Below are positions 54,912 through 62,951 of a DNA stretch of 64,000 nucleotides, in pieces. Numbering within the stretch: position 1 is the stretch's first letter; every line of letters starts with the position of its first letter. The stretch comes from Marinobacter salicampi (GTDB taxonomy: Bacteria; Pseudomonadota; Gammaproteobacteria; Pseudomonadales; Oleiphilaceae): positions 124,001-188,000 of the forward strand of contig NZ_JAAMPF010000018.1 in assembly GCF_011074795.1 (NCBI RefSeq), given 5' to 3'. The notes below the pieces were generated by a model, which worked only from the letters and a program-made list of their open reading frames with translations, was not told the DNA's origin and searched no databases. The translations under genes and the position numbers were made by a program.

Positions 54912-55081
54912 TGTCCCAGGTCAACGAATTAACCAGACGGGATACTAAGCGCCGTATATGATCCCATGTCGCGGAAATAGCGTATTGAACTCTGACGAGG
55001 GGTCAGTGTACGTTAAAAGAGCATCAAACCAGCCCGAATGGAGAGAAACGGAGCGTTTTCTGGCACGCGGTGTTTGATAGG

Positions 55082-55108
55082 GAACTTTTTTAGACCTTGG
55101 CGGTCTGA
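55082..55108 (+). promoter_or_regulatory. sigma-E promoter of rpoH
   Basis: GAACTT (55082-55087) and TCTGA (55104-55108) are separated by exactly 16 bases, the full sigma-E consensus. E. coli rpoH P3 has the same elements. It lies 47 bases before the rpoH start. The remaining 244-bp leader, 54912-55155, shows no other promoter I can support. Confidence 0.85.
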
Positions 55109-55155
55109 TGTCCAATTGCTATATTGGTTGACCGCACAACATGGGAGGGGAACGC

Positions 55156-56016
55156 ATGGGTACAAGCTTACAGCTAGCAGACCGCCTGGTTCCGGGAGCG
55201 AACCTTGAGTCTTACATTCAGGCTGCGAGCCGGATCCCTGTGCTTACCGCCGACGAGGAACGTCAGCTTGCCGAAAAACTGCATTATGACGGCGATCTTG
55301 AAGCGGCCCGTCAGCTGGTGCTGTCGCACTTGCGATTTGTAATACATATTGCTCGCAGCTATTCCGGGTATGGCCTCGCCCAGGCCGACCTGATCCAGGA
55401 AGGCAACGTCGGGCTGATGAAAGCGGTTAAGCGCTTCAACCCTGAGTACGGCGTTCGTCTGGTCTCTTTTGCTGTGCACTGGATCAAGGCCGAGATACAC
55501 GAATTCATTCTGCGTAACTGGCGCATTGTGAAAGTGGCAACAACCAAGGCCCAGCGCAAGCTGTTCTTTAACTTGCGCAGTCAGAAAAAGCGCCTGGCCT
55601 GGCTGAACCATGACGAGCTGAATGCAGTGGCAGAAGATCTGGGTGTCGAGCCCAGGGTGGTGCGTGAAATGGAAGGCCGCATGGCCAGCCATGACACGGC
55701 CTTTGACGGCCCGATGGATGATGATGACGAGACCGCCTATCAGGCCCCGGCGCATTATCTGCAAGACCACCGCAGTGACCCGGCTATCCAGTTGGAGCAG
55801 ACAGACTGGACGGAAGATTCCAACGGCCGTCTGATGGAAGCCCTTGGGGCACTGGATGAACGCAGTCAGGATATTCTTCGGGAACGCTGGCTGACAGACA
55901 GCAAGTCGACGCTTCACGAATTGGCGGATAAGTACGGTATATCGGCTGAGCGCATTCGCCAGCTGGAAAAGAACGCCATGAAGAAAATCCGCATGCAGAT
56001 GGTCGAGGCGGCCTGA
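55156..56016 (+). CDS. rpoH: heat-shock sigma factor RpoH (sigma-32)
   Basis: This 286-residue sigma factor has the RpoH box region [15 protein letters not shown], region 2 with [19 protein letters not shown] and [19 protein letters not shown], and region 4 with [15 protein letters not shown] and [28 protein letters not shown] at 55156 has GGGAGGGG five bases upstream and is preferred over ATG at 55141. A sigma-E promoter precedes it and a strong terminator follows. Order ftsYEX-rpoH matches E. coli. Confidence 0.96.
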   Translation: MGTSLQLADRLVPGANLESYIQAASRIPVLTADEERQLAEKLHYDGDLEAARQLVLSHLRFVIHIARSYSGYGLAQADLIQEGNVGLMKAVKRFNPEYGVRLVSFAVHWIKAEIHEFILRNWRIVKVATTKAQRKLFFNLRSQKKRLAWLNHDELNAVAEDLGVEPRVVREMEGRMASHDTAFDGPMDDDDETAYQAPAHYLQDHRSDPAIQLEQTDWTEDSNGRLMEALGALDERSQDILRERWLTDSKSTLHELADKYGISAERIRQLEKNAMKKIRMQMVEAA

Positions 56017-56058
56017 ACCGCGCTGAACCAGAAAAGCATGTGATTTAGCGGTAAACTG

Positions 56059-56096
56059 AACGCCACCACGCTCCGGCCTGGTGGCGTTTCTGTTTT
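56059..56096 (+). terminator. intrinsic terminator after rpoH
   Basis: AACGCCACCA pairs perfectly with TGGTGGCGTT (ten base pairs, ten-base loop) and is followed by TCTGTTTT. It lies about 43 bases after the rpoH stop. Confidence 0.9.
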
Positions 56097-56121
56097 CGAA
56101 CCTGGATTTTCGGGGAAGCAA

Positions 56122-57057
56122 ATGACCGTGGCCAACCACAAGCAGACAAAAACTCCCAAGCCCCATATTGCGTTTCTGGGTATCGGATTGATGGGAACCC
56201 CCATGACCCGCAACCTGCTGGCAGCCGGTTTTCCAATGACACTGTGGAACCGCACCAAGAGCAAGTGCGAACCCTTCCGGGACCAGGCCCAAATAGCCGA
56301 ATCGCCGGCCCAGGCCGTGGTTCAGGCTGATGTGGTCATTACCATGCTGGAGAACGGCTCGGTGGTCGAGGATGTGCTGGTTGCCCAGGGCGTAATTTCG
56401 GCACTGAGGACCGGGGCGACACTGATCGATATGAGTTCCGTCTCTCCTGCGCTGGCCAGGAGGCACAGTGACCTGACTGCAGAAAAGCAAGCTCGCTATC
56501 TCGACGCGCCGGTTTCGGGGGGGACGGTGGGCGCTGAAGCGGCCGGGTTAAGCATTATGGTTGGAGGTCAGGCCGAGGTTATGGATGACATGGCGCCGGT
56601 GCTTGACGTCCTCGGTACGCCAACCCATATCGGCCCTGTCGGCTCGGGCCAGCTGGCCAAACTGGCGAATCAGGCCATTGTCGGTATCACGATCGGGGCA
56701 GTGTCTGAAGCTCTCTTGCTCGCCGCCCGCGGTGGTGCGGATCCGGCTGCCGTGCGAGAGGCTTTGATGGGAGGGTTCGCCGGCAGCCGGATACTTGAAC
56801 TTCACGGCCAGCGCATGATTGACCGGGATTTTACCCCAGGCGCGCCAGCCCGTATCCAGCTCAAGGACATGCGCATGATTCTGGACGAGGCCCGGGCCGA
56901 AAATCTGACCCTGCCGCTGTCCCAGCAGGTGCATGATGGCTATCTGGCCTTGCTGGCGAATGGACACAGCGAAGTGGACCACAGCGGGCTGTTGCTGGAG
57001 CTGGAACAGCTCAATGGCACCCGGCTTGGGAGCCGTGACGACAGGGAAGGAGGCTGA
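56122..57057 (+). CDS. garR: NAD(P)-dependent 2-hydroxy-3-oxopropionate (tartronate semialdehyde) reductase family
   Basis: This 311-residue beta-hydroxyacid dehydrogenase has the dinucleotide loop IAFLGIGLMGTPMTRNLL, the substrate loop DAPVSGGTVGAEAAGLSIMVGG and the catalytic Lys region GQLAKLANQ. Pairing with hydroxypyruvate isomerase three bases downstream suggests tartronate semialdehyde reductase, in glyoxylate use. Other hydroxyacid substrates remain possible. A 14-residue polar extension precedes the Rossmann loop. Confidence 0.85.
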   Translation: MTVANHKQTKTPKPHIAFLGIGLMGTPMTRNLLAAGFPMTLWNRTKSKCEPFRDQAQIAESPAQAVVQADVVITMLENGSVVEDVLVAQGVISALRTGATLIDMSSVSPALARRHSDLTAEKQARYLDAPVSGGTVGAEAAGLSIMVGGQAEVMDDMAPVLDVLGTPTHIGPVGSGQLAKLANQAIVGITIGAVSEALLLAARGGADPAAVREALMGGFAGSRILELHGQRMIDRDFTPGAPARIQLKDMRMILDEARAENLTLPLSQQVHDGYLALLANGHSEVDHSGLLLELEQLNGTRLGSRDDREGG

Positions 57058-57060
57058 CCC

Positions 57061-57858
57061 GTGCCAAGCTTCGCTGCCAACCTTTCCATGCTTTTCACGG
57101 AACTGCCATTCGAACAGCGCTTTGCTGCTGCCCGTGAGTCGGGTTTTTCAGGGGTTGAATACCTGTTTCCCTACCCCTGGCCGGCAGAAACACTGAGGTC
57201 ATGGCTGGATGAGCATGGCCTTACCCAGGTCCTGTTCAATCTTCCGCCCGGGGACTGGGAGGCGGGTGAGCGGGGCATTGCCTGTCTTCCCGACCGTGTT
57301 GAGGAATTCCGCAAAGGTGTGGAAGAGGCCGTCCGCTATGCCGAAATCCTTGGCTGCCAGCGGCTTAACTGCCTGGCCGGGCTTCGGCCGCCGGACCAGA
57401 CTCCGGAGGCCGCATGGCGGGCCCTGGAAGAGAACGTGCGGTGGGCGGCCGAGGTATGCGAGCGGTCAGGGATTACCCTGTGCGTAGAAGCCATCAATTC
57501 GAAAGTGGATATGCCAGGGTTCGTGCTTGATACCTCTGACCGTGTCATGGGCTTGATCGAGTCGGTTGGCGCCGATAACCTGAAGCTGCAGTATGATCTT
57601 TATCATATGCAGATCATGGAGGGAGATCTGATCCGCACGCTGGAGCGGCTGCTTCCCTTTATTGGGCACATCCAGTTTGCCGATAATCCGGGTCGCCATG
57701 AGCCGGGCACCGGAGAAATCAATTTCGGCCGGATATTCAATGCCCTGGATCAACTGAACTACCGGGGTTGGGTCAGCGCCGAATATCATCCGCAAGCATC
57801 GACCCAGGCAAGTCTGGAATGGATGAAGGAGAGCAGCAAGGTGCAGTTCCGTCGCTGA
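57061..57858 (+). CDS. hyi: hydroxypyruvate isomerase
   Basis: This 265-residue TIM-barrel enzyme converts hydroxypyruvate and tartronate semialdehyde. It begins PSFAANLSMLFTELPFEQRF, with the family features GVEYLFPYPW, NCLAGL, EAINSKVDMPGF and the metal ligands in LQYDLYHMQIMEGD and HIQFADNPGRHEPGTGEI. The start is GTG at 57061, three bases after the reductase. Xylose-isomerase-like sugar enzymes share the fold, but these signatures are typical of Hyi. Confidence 0.92.
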   Translation: MPSFAANLSMLFTELPFEQRFAAARESGFSGVEYLFPYPWPAETLRSWLDEHGLTQVLFNLPPGDWEAGERGIACLPDRVEEFRKGVEEAVRYAEILGCQRLNCLAGLRPPDQTPEAAWRALEENVRWAAEVCERSGITLCVEAINSKVDMPGFVLDTSDRVMGLIESVGADNLKLQYDLYHMQIMEGDLIRTLERLLPFIGHIQFADNPGRHEPGTGEINFGRIFNALDQLNYRGWVSAEYHPQASTQASLEWMKESSKVQFRR

Positions 57859-57953
57859 TGGCGACACCCTCTTACAAGATCGTAACTGGCAGGTCTGGCG
57901 TGATGCCCTTACTCTGACTCTACGAAATCATCCGTAAATCGGGAGGCTCACCG

Positions 57954-58634
57954 GTGAAAGCACTGGTAATAGAAGACGATCAGGACGTTGCAACCTACCT
58001 TATCAAGGGACTGAAAGAGTCCGATTTCGTAGTAGACCATGCAGCTGATGGTAAAGACGGGCTCATGCTCGCGGCAAGTGAAGAGTACGACATCATGATT
58101 GTCGACCGCATGCTGCCGGGTATGGATGGGCTTGCCATTATCAAAACCGTACGAGCCACTGGCAATCAGGTACCTGTCCTCATACTCAGTGCGCTGGGCG
58201 ATGTCGATGACCGGGTGGCAGGGCTTCGGGGCGGCGGCGACGACTATCTCACCAAACCCTTCTCCTTTACGGAATTGCTGGCCCGTATCGAATCCCTGGT
58301 TCGCCGCAACCGCCAGACGGCAGAAACTGAAACCGTATTGAAAGTAGCGGATCTGGAAATGGACCTGCTGGCCAGAACCGTCAAACGCGCCGGCCAGAAC
58401 ATCGATGTCCAGCCCCGGGAGTTCCGCTTGCTGGAATACCTGATGCGCAACGCCGGCCAGGTGGTGACCCGTACGATGCTGCTTGAAAAAGTCTGGGACT
58501 ACCACTTCGATCCGCAGACCAACGTCATAGACGTGCATATCAGCCGTCTCAGGGCGAAAATCGATAAAGAGTTCGACACGCCGCTTTTGCAGACGATTCG
58601 GGGCGCTGGGTACATGCTGCGTGAAACTGCTTAG
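57954..58634 (+). CDS. OmpR-family response regulator
   Basis: This 226-residue regulator has a receiver (residues 1-120; Asp in MIVDRMLPGMDG, SALGDVDDRVAGL, YLTKPFS) and a winged-helix DNA-binding domain (about 130-225; QPREFRLLEYLMRNAGQVVTR … VIDVHISRLRAKID). The start is GTG at 57954 with GGGAGG eight bases upstream. It is coupled to the kinase gene by a 14-base overlap. The receiver resembles metal-responsive regulators such as CusR, but the target genes are not evident. Confidence 0.93.
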   Translation: MKALVIEDDQDVATYLIKGLKESDFVVDHAADGKDGLMLAASEEYDIMIVDRMLPGMDGLAIIKTVRATGNQVPVLILSALGDVDDRVAGLRGGGDDYLTKPFSFTELLARIESLVRRNRQTAETETVLKVADLEMDLLARTVKRAGQNIDVQPREFRLLEYLMRNAGQVVTRTMLLEKVWDYHFDPQTNVIDVHISRLRAKIDKEFDTPLLQTIRGAGYMLRETA

Positions 58635-60108
58635 CCAACTCAAGACCTCAACGTTTCAGCTTGCGCTGCTCTATATGGTCGTTTTCGCGACCTCGGTATT
58701 CCTGCTGCTGGCCTTTATCTACTGGCGTACGGCAGGCTTCATGACAGCGCAGACTGACGAAACCATTGAGGCAGAAATTGCAGGTCTTGCAGAGCAGTAT
58801 CGCGGCAGCGGTCTCAATGGCCTGATTACCATTATTCGGGAGCGGGTTGCCCGTGATCCCAACGCCAAGTCGATTTATCTCTTCACAACCGATGACTACC
58901 TGAAACTGGCTGGCAACCTGGCAACCTGGCCCGAATCGGCGCAGTCACAAAGTGGCTGGATCAATTTCACCCTGGATGAAAGCGTTGGCTGGACCGGCCC
59001 CGAGCGCCAGGCCAGGGCACGCATTTTCGAGGTTCAGGGCGGGCTCAGGTTGCTGGTGGGACGGGATGTCGAGGACCTGACCACGCTGAAACAGCTGATT
59101 GAGACTGCCATCAACTGGGGTATGGGCATTACCCTGGCGCTGGCCTTGCTGGGCGGTTTCTTGATGAGCCGCAGCACCACAAGACGCATAGAGGTGATCA
59201 ATAATACCTCCCGAAAGATCATGACCGGGCACCTGTCTTTACGTATCCCCACCCGGGGCACCCAGGACGATTTCGACCAGCTGGCTGATAACCTTAACCA
59301 GATGCTGGATCGTATTGTGTACCTGATGGAAGGCATACGTCATGTGTCTGACAGTATCGCTCACGACCTGCGCACGCCTCTGACCCGACTGCGTAATCAG
59401 CTGGAAAACACCCTGGTATCCGTTGATAACGACAAAGCCCGGGAACACGCAGGTAATGCCGTGGCCGAGGCGGATCAGTTGCTGGCCACCTTCAATGCGC
59501 TGCTAAGGATTGCCCGGCTGGAAACCCGGGGCAACGCTGCCGATATGAAGGCGGTGTCTCTCGGCCTTCTGGTGAGCGACGCCTGTGAGCTTTACGAGGC
59601 GTTGGCTGAAGACAAGGATCAGACCTTTGAACAGCAGGTGGATGATCAGGTGATGATTGAGGGCGACCGGGACCTGCTATTCCAGATGGTAAGCAATCTG
59701 ATCGACAACGCCATAAAATACACCCCGGAACAGGGCGATATCTGTGTCGTGGTGCGAACGGAAGAAGATGAGGCTGTGCTGGAGGTCCGGGACAGCGGCA
59801 TAGGTATTCCCGACGATGAGAAAGACCAGGTCTTCCAGCGCTTTTACCGAGTCGGGAAAAGCCGGTCATTGCCGGGCAATGGCCTGGGTCTCAGTCTGGT
59901 CAGTGCTGTGACTGAAATACACCAGGGCAGAATCGAGCTCAGCGATCGCCGCCCCGGTGAGGACCCGCCTGGACTCACGGTAATAGTACGACTGCCCGGC
60001 TACCGGCCGGACAACCGTCGTATCAAGGCTGTCAGTGCGAAAGCCCTGGCCGCGGAGAGCGCCGACAACGATGAGCGCACTCCACCGCCATCACCGACGG
60101 GGCAGTAA
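58621..60108 (+). CDS. membrane sensor histidine kinase
   Basis: This 495-residue kinase has an N-terminal helix (about residues 14-36), a periplasmic sensor of about 120 residues, a second helix (about 158-178), HAMP, and the kinase core: phospho-His in SIAHDLRTPLTRLRNQLE, N box NLIDNAIKYTP, G1 DSGIGIPDDEK and G2 GNGLGLSLV. A Pro-rich tail follows. GTG at 58621 overlaps the regulator gene. The ligand is unknown. Confidence 0.92.
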   Translation: MKLLSQLKTSTFQLALLYMVVFATSVFLLLAFIYWRTAGFMTAQTDETIEAEIAGLAEQYRGSGLNGLITIIRERVARDPNAKSIYLFTTDDYLKLAGNLATWPESAQSQSGWINFTLDESVGWTGPERQARARIFEVQGGLRLLVGRDVEDLTTLKQLIETAINWGMGITLALALLGGFLMSRSTTRRIEVINNTSRKIMTGHLSLRIPTRGTQDDFDQLADNLNQMLDRIVYLMEGIRHVSDSIAHDLRTPLTRLRNQLENTLVSVDNDKAREHAGNAVAEADQLLATFNALLRIARLETRGNAADMKAVSLGLLVSDACELYEALAEDKDQTFEQQVDDQVMIEGDRDLLFQMVSNLIDNAIKYTPEQGDICVVVRTEEDEAVLEVRDSGIGIPDDEKDQVFQRFYRVGKSRSLPGNGLGLSLVSAVTEIHQGRIELSDRRPGEDPPGLTVIVRLPGYRPDNRRIKAVSAKALAAESADNDERTPPPSPTGQ

Positions 60109-60109
60109 A

Positions 60110-60382
60110 CTAGGCGGCGCGGCTGCGTAGTTTGCTGATCGGCGAGAGCAGACGGCTTGCCCTCATTTCGGCGCTTTCAACCAGTGCTTCGAAGTGGGCT
60201 TTGCGTCGGTCAAAACGGGCCTGCAGACTGTCCCATTCCCCTTCCAGATGGTGTTGCTCGGCCATCAGAAACGCCGCCACGTTATGACGATTGATCTTGC
60301 CGGTAATGCCGAACTGATCCAGCTGGAAGCCCAGGTAGTCGAGGCCGTTGAGGGCGGTATTCAGGAGTTTTTTTGTGTTCAT
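60110..60382 (-). CDS. small hypothetical protein
   Basis: This 90-residue protein starts MNTKKLLNTALNGLDYLGFQ, and AAAGGTGA seven bases before ATG at 60382 supports this start over a longer frame. The protein has a mildly amphipathic N-terminus and a long charged helix (about 38-75) ending in a basic tail. It has no signal peptide or cysteine. It is convergent with the kinase gene, one base between stops. I do not recognise it. Confidence 0.6.
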   Translation of the reverse strand: MNTKKLLNTALNGLDYLGFQLDQFGITGKINRHNVAAFLMAEQHHLEGEWDSLQARFDRRKAHFEALVESAEMRASRLLSPISKLRSRAA

Positions 60383-60620
60383 GGGAGTCACCTTTGTGTT
60401 GGAGCTGATAGTGGGCTGGCGGCAGGGCCACGACAATTGAGCGGGCCTCATTAACCGGCCAAAGCCAAGGCTGGTGGATGGAAGCTAACGGCTCACTCTA
60501 GAGTGGGCAACCTAATCCGGGCAGTATGAGGCTTTCGAGTCTCTCTTGTCTGACAAAAGCTTAATGGGTGCGCCATTAGCGGGTAAGGGCGAGTGTGCAG
60601 AATAGGTCAGGAAGGTAATC

Positions 60621-60678
60621 AAGCAAGCGTTGGTATTACAGACCCTCTCTAGGCTTCCCGGCCCCAGGAGGCTTGCTT
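60621..60678 (+). ncRNA. candidate structured leader or small RNA upstream of greB
   Basis: AAGCAAGC (60621-60628) pairs perfectly with GCTTGCTT (60671-60678), enclosing a GC-rich segment with a further CCTC/GAGG pairing. An intrinsic terminator follows 26 bases later. The layout suits a small RNA or attenuator; no family is recognised and the 5' end is unknown. Confidence 0.4.
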
Positions 60679-60703
60679 ACCCCTCCAGCACAGCGCTAGC
60701 CTT

Positions 60704-60727
60704 ACCCCGTTTTTGCGGGGTTTTTTT
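60704..60727 (+). terminator. intrinsic terminator inside the greB leader
   Basis: ACCCCG and CGGGGT form a six-base-pair stem with a TTTTTG loop, followed by a run of Ts. It lies 67 bases before the greB start, with no protein gene ahead of it on this strand. Confidence 0.9.
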
Positions 60728-60793
60728 ATGGGCGCTTTTTTATGGTCCCTCTCCCAGCACTCCTGAACTCACACCGGTATGGCAGGCGAAACA

Positions 60794-61297
60794 ATGGCGG
60801 ATTCTACTTCAGGCCCCAAGGCGCGGGCTCGTTATATCACTCCCGAAGGCGAGCGCCGATTGAAGGAGGAGCTCTCCTATCTGTGGAAGTCCAAGCGACC
60901 CGAAGTCACCCAGGCGGTTCGGGAGGCGGCGGCTCAAGGCGACCGTTCCGAGAATGCCGAGTACATATACGGCAAGAAACAGCTGCGGGAGATTGACCGG
61001 CGTATCCGTTTTCTGACCAAAAGGCTGGAAGAGCTGACCGTAGTCGATCGCACGCCCGATGATCAGAGCAAGGTCTATTTCGGTGCCTGGGTCACTATTG
61101 AAGATGATGCGGGGCAGTCACACTGCTACCGGCTGGTGGGTGCGGACGAGTTCGATCTCAGCAAGGGCCTGTTGAGCGTGGACTCGCCCATGGCCCGGGC
61201 GTTGCTGGGCAAGCGCTGCGATGATGAAGTTGTGGTGCGGACACCGGATGGTCCGGCAGAGGTGGTGATCACCAATATCCGTTATGGCCTGGAATGA
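60794..61297 (+). CDS. greB: transcription elongation factor GreB
   Basis: This 167-residue factor rescues backtracked RNA polymerase. The N-terminal coiled coil has YITPEGERRLKEELSYLWK and the tip acidic pair region GDRSENAEYIYGKKQLREIDRRI. YGKK at this point, with FDLSKGLLSVDSPMARALLGK, is typical of GreB rather than GreA. ATG at 60794 has GCAGGCG upstream; ATG at 60779 is a weaker alternative. Confidence 0.92.
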   Translation: MADSTSGPKARARYITPEGERRLKEELSYLWKSKRPEVTQAVREAAAQGDRSENAEYIYGKKQLREIDRRIRFLTKRLEELTVVDRTPDDQSKVYFGAWVTIEDDAGQSHCYRLVGADEFDLSKGLLSVDSPMARALLGKRCDDEVVVRTPDGPAEVVITNIRYGLE

Positions 61298-61390
61298 CCT
61301 GTGCGCACGTCACAAAATTGGCGACCAAGCCCGACGTTTGCTTTAATTGGATATAAACTGTCCAAAAGTTGGCATGACGCAGGAGGCGGA

Positions 61391-61894
61391 ATGTCGAAAA
61401 CATACTCAGGTGCGGTTATGGCTAGCTTATACGGATCAAGGGGACTCGCGGCGCAGGGCCTGATGCTGGCGCTGCTGCTGCCGGCAATGGTTCAGGCCCA
61501 GTCTGGCGTCCAGACCGATGCAGACGCGGACCAGGTCCGCGCCTTCGAGTATGAAGACCGATCCACCGTGGACACCATACCCTTCAGTTCAATGGCAGAA
61601 GACTCCCTTGCCGGCACGGTTATCGAAGGCGGGTTGGCAGCGCCGGCGGCGGGCGTGCCAGTGCGGACTGCACGGGAGTCCTCAAGCACAACCAATGAGG
61701 ATTTCTATCTTGATCCCCTGGCGCTTCAGCCCAGGGACAGCCGCACGGATCTGGGGCGCTCTGAAATACCCGTCGAGATACACTTCAGTAATCCAAAGGT
61801 CGTCCCAGGCCAGACATTCGGTAGCAACTACGTTATCCGACCGCCAGAAAACCGGAACTACGACGCCCTCAACACCAACCTTCAGGGCCGCTAA
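61391..61894 (+). CDS. exported hypothetical protein
   Basis: This 167-residue protein starts at ATG 61391, with AGGAGG six bases upstream; a longer frame lacks this. A signal peptide (about residues 1-36, LMLALLLPAMVQAQ) is followed by an acidic, Thr/Ser-rich region and a C-terminal part IPVEIHFSNPKVVPGQTFGSNYVI. No cysteine lies near the cleavage site. I do not recognise the family. It is convergent with the integrase-domain gene. Confidence 0.65.
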   Translation: MSKTYSGAVMASLYGSRGLAAQGLMLALLLPAMVQAQSGVQTDADADQVRAFEYEDRSTVDTIPFSSMAEDSLAGTVIEGGLAAPAAGVPVRTARESSSTTNEDFYLDPLALQPRDSRTDLGRSEIPVEIHFSNPKVVPGQTFGSNYVIRPPENRNYDALNTNLQGR

Positions 61895-61933
61895 CCGATC
61901 CTGCACCCAGGCGTGGCAAGGGCATACATGCCG

Positions 61934-62245
61934 TTAACAAGCGACAGCTGACCCGGTTGCGTTTTTCTCCAGTACATCCTCATAAAAGAATTGCAGAGCC
62001 TGGCGTGCCTGGTTCAGCCGGGCCCGGGACAGGGTCATACGGTCGTTCAGATACGTAAGGAATAACTGCTGGTCATCTGTCCGCAGTGCCTCTGGGTCTT
62101 TGAGGCCATGGAAAAGCACGAATCGTGTGATCCAGTGCAGGTAGGTTTGCTCGGTCCGATGGTTAAGCTGCTGTTTTTTTATAGCCTGCTGCACGCGAAC
62201 CACAAGTCCTGGCTGGCTCTGTTCCAGCGCTTCGGTGATACTCAT
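61934..62245 (-). CDS. stand-alone integrase N-terminal (SAM-like core-binding) domain
   Basis: This 103-residue protein matches the N-terminal DNA-binding domain of integron/phage tyrosine recombinases (LVVRVQQAIKKQQLNHRTEQTYLHWITRFVLFHG … LTYLNDRMTLSRARLNQARQALQFFYEDVL). It stops where the catalytic domain should begin. The next 40 bases and the gene beyond hold no recombinase remnant. It could be a truncated integrase or a kept DNA-binding domain. No attachment site is seen. Confidence 0.75.
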   Translation of the reverse strand: MSITEALEQSQPGLVVRVQQAIKKQQLNHRTEQTYLHWITRFVLFHGLKDPEALRTDDQQLFLTYLNDRMTLSRARLNQARQALQFFYEDVLEKNATGSAVAC

Positions 62246-62300
62246 GGGGGATCATCCTGTGGGTAACTTTGTACTTGTTAGAATGCGCGCATGTTATGAC

Positions 62301-62326
62301 AATCCCTTGACCACGGCAAAGGGATT
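62301..62326 (-). terminator. hairpin after acyl-CoA-binding protein gene
   Basis: AATCCCTT and AAGGGATT form an eight-base-pair stem, 43 bases after the ACBP stop. No T run follows on this strand, so termination would be weak. Confidence 0.35.
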
Positions 62327-62368
62327 TAGGGGCGCCGGATAATGTTTCTGCCAGCGCCTTGAGATAAG

Positions 62369-62635
62369 TCAGGATTTCTTCATTTGCTCCAGCCGGTCGA
62401 TGTATTTCTGCATAGCTTCGTCTTTGGACATACCTTTATAGCTCGCCCAGGCGTCGTACTTGGCGCGTCCGACAAAATCCATCATACCGGGACGCTTACC
62501 ACTCACGTCACCTTCGGTGGCCTGTTTATACAGGCCGTAGAATTCCAGCTTAAGCTCGTTGGAGGGTTTGAAATCTCCCTCAGCGGTCTGGATATAGTTT
62601 ACTGCTTCGTCGAAACGTGTTTTCAGGTCACTCAT
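62369..62635 (-). CDS. acyl-CoA-binding protein
   Basis: This 88-residue protein is a full ACBP fold, with the signature FYGLYKQATEGDVSGKRPGMMDFVGRAKYDAWASYKGMSKDEAMQ split over helices 2 and 3. It binds long-chain acyl-CoA in the cytosol. ACBP is common in eukaryotes and less so in bacteria. It stands alone, with GGAAAG before ATG at 62635. Confidence 0.93.
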   Translation of the reverse strand: MSDLKTRFDEAVNYIQTAEGDFKPSNELKLEFYGLYKQATEGDVSGKRPGMMDFVGRAKYDAWASYKGMSKDEAMQKYIDRLEQMKKS

Positions 62636-62951
62636 CGGGCTTTCCTTTATCGTTCTGGATTTAACGGTCCATTTAAACTATTCGCAGATGGGGAGTATAT
62701 CGGGAACAGGTCTGCAACGTCATTGTCCTGTCGTTCCAACGCCTGTGTGGATCGGGTATCTTCCTCAGCCTGTTTTCTCCACCTACCAAAGCAGCGTTAG
62801 AGACGCCCTAAGCGCCCTGTCAGGTACCCCCGGGTATCGGTAAGGCTGTACTTCAGGGATTTCAGGAAGCCTTGCCTATGGACATGGGCATCCGGTTGTT
62901 TCAAGCTGATCAGTGCCTGATCAGACGTGGCAACAGAGGGAACCTGAGCGG
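62636..62951. other. 316-bp spacer upstream of pqiA-like genes
   Basis: This divergent spacer must hold promoters for the ACBP gene and the pqiA-like pair. At 62906-62924 the palindrome CTGATCAG occurs twice with TGC between, so it can also form a stem. I see no gene or other named site. Confidence 0.5.

Larger units (their letters stand above)
60383..60793 (+). other. 411-bp spacer with palindrome, structured segment and terminator before greB
   Basis: No protein gene is visible here. It holds a perfect 12-bp palindrome CACTCTAGAGTG (60494-60505), a long-range eight-base-pair stem (60621-60678) and an intrinsic terminator (60704-60727). As the gene to the left reads leftward, the RNA ended by this terminator must start inside the spacer. 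Confidence 0.6.

Noticed and set aside
55091-55107. AGACC-TTGGC-GGTCT hairpin before rpoH as a terminator
   Set aside because: It lies inside the spacer of the sigma-E promoter, and no T run follows it. The symmetry is probably incidental.
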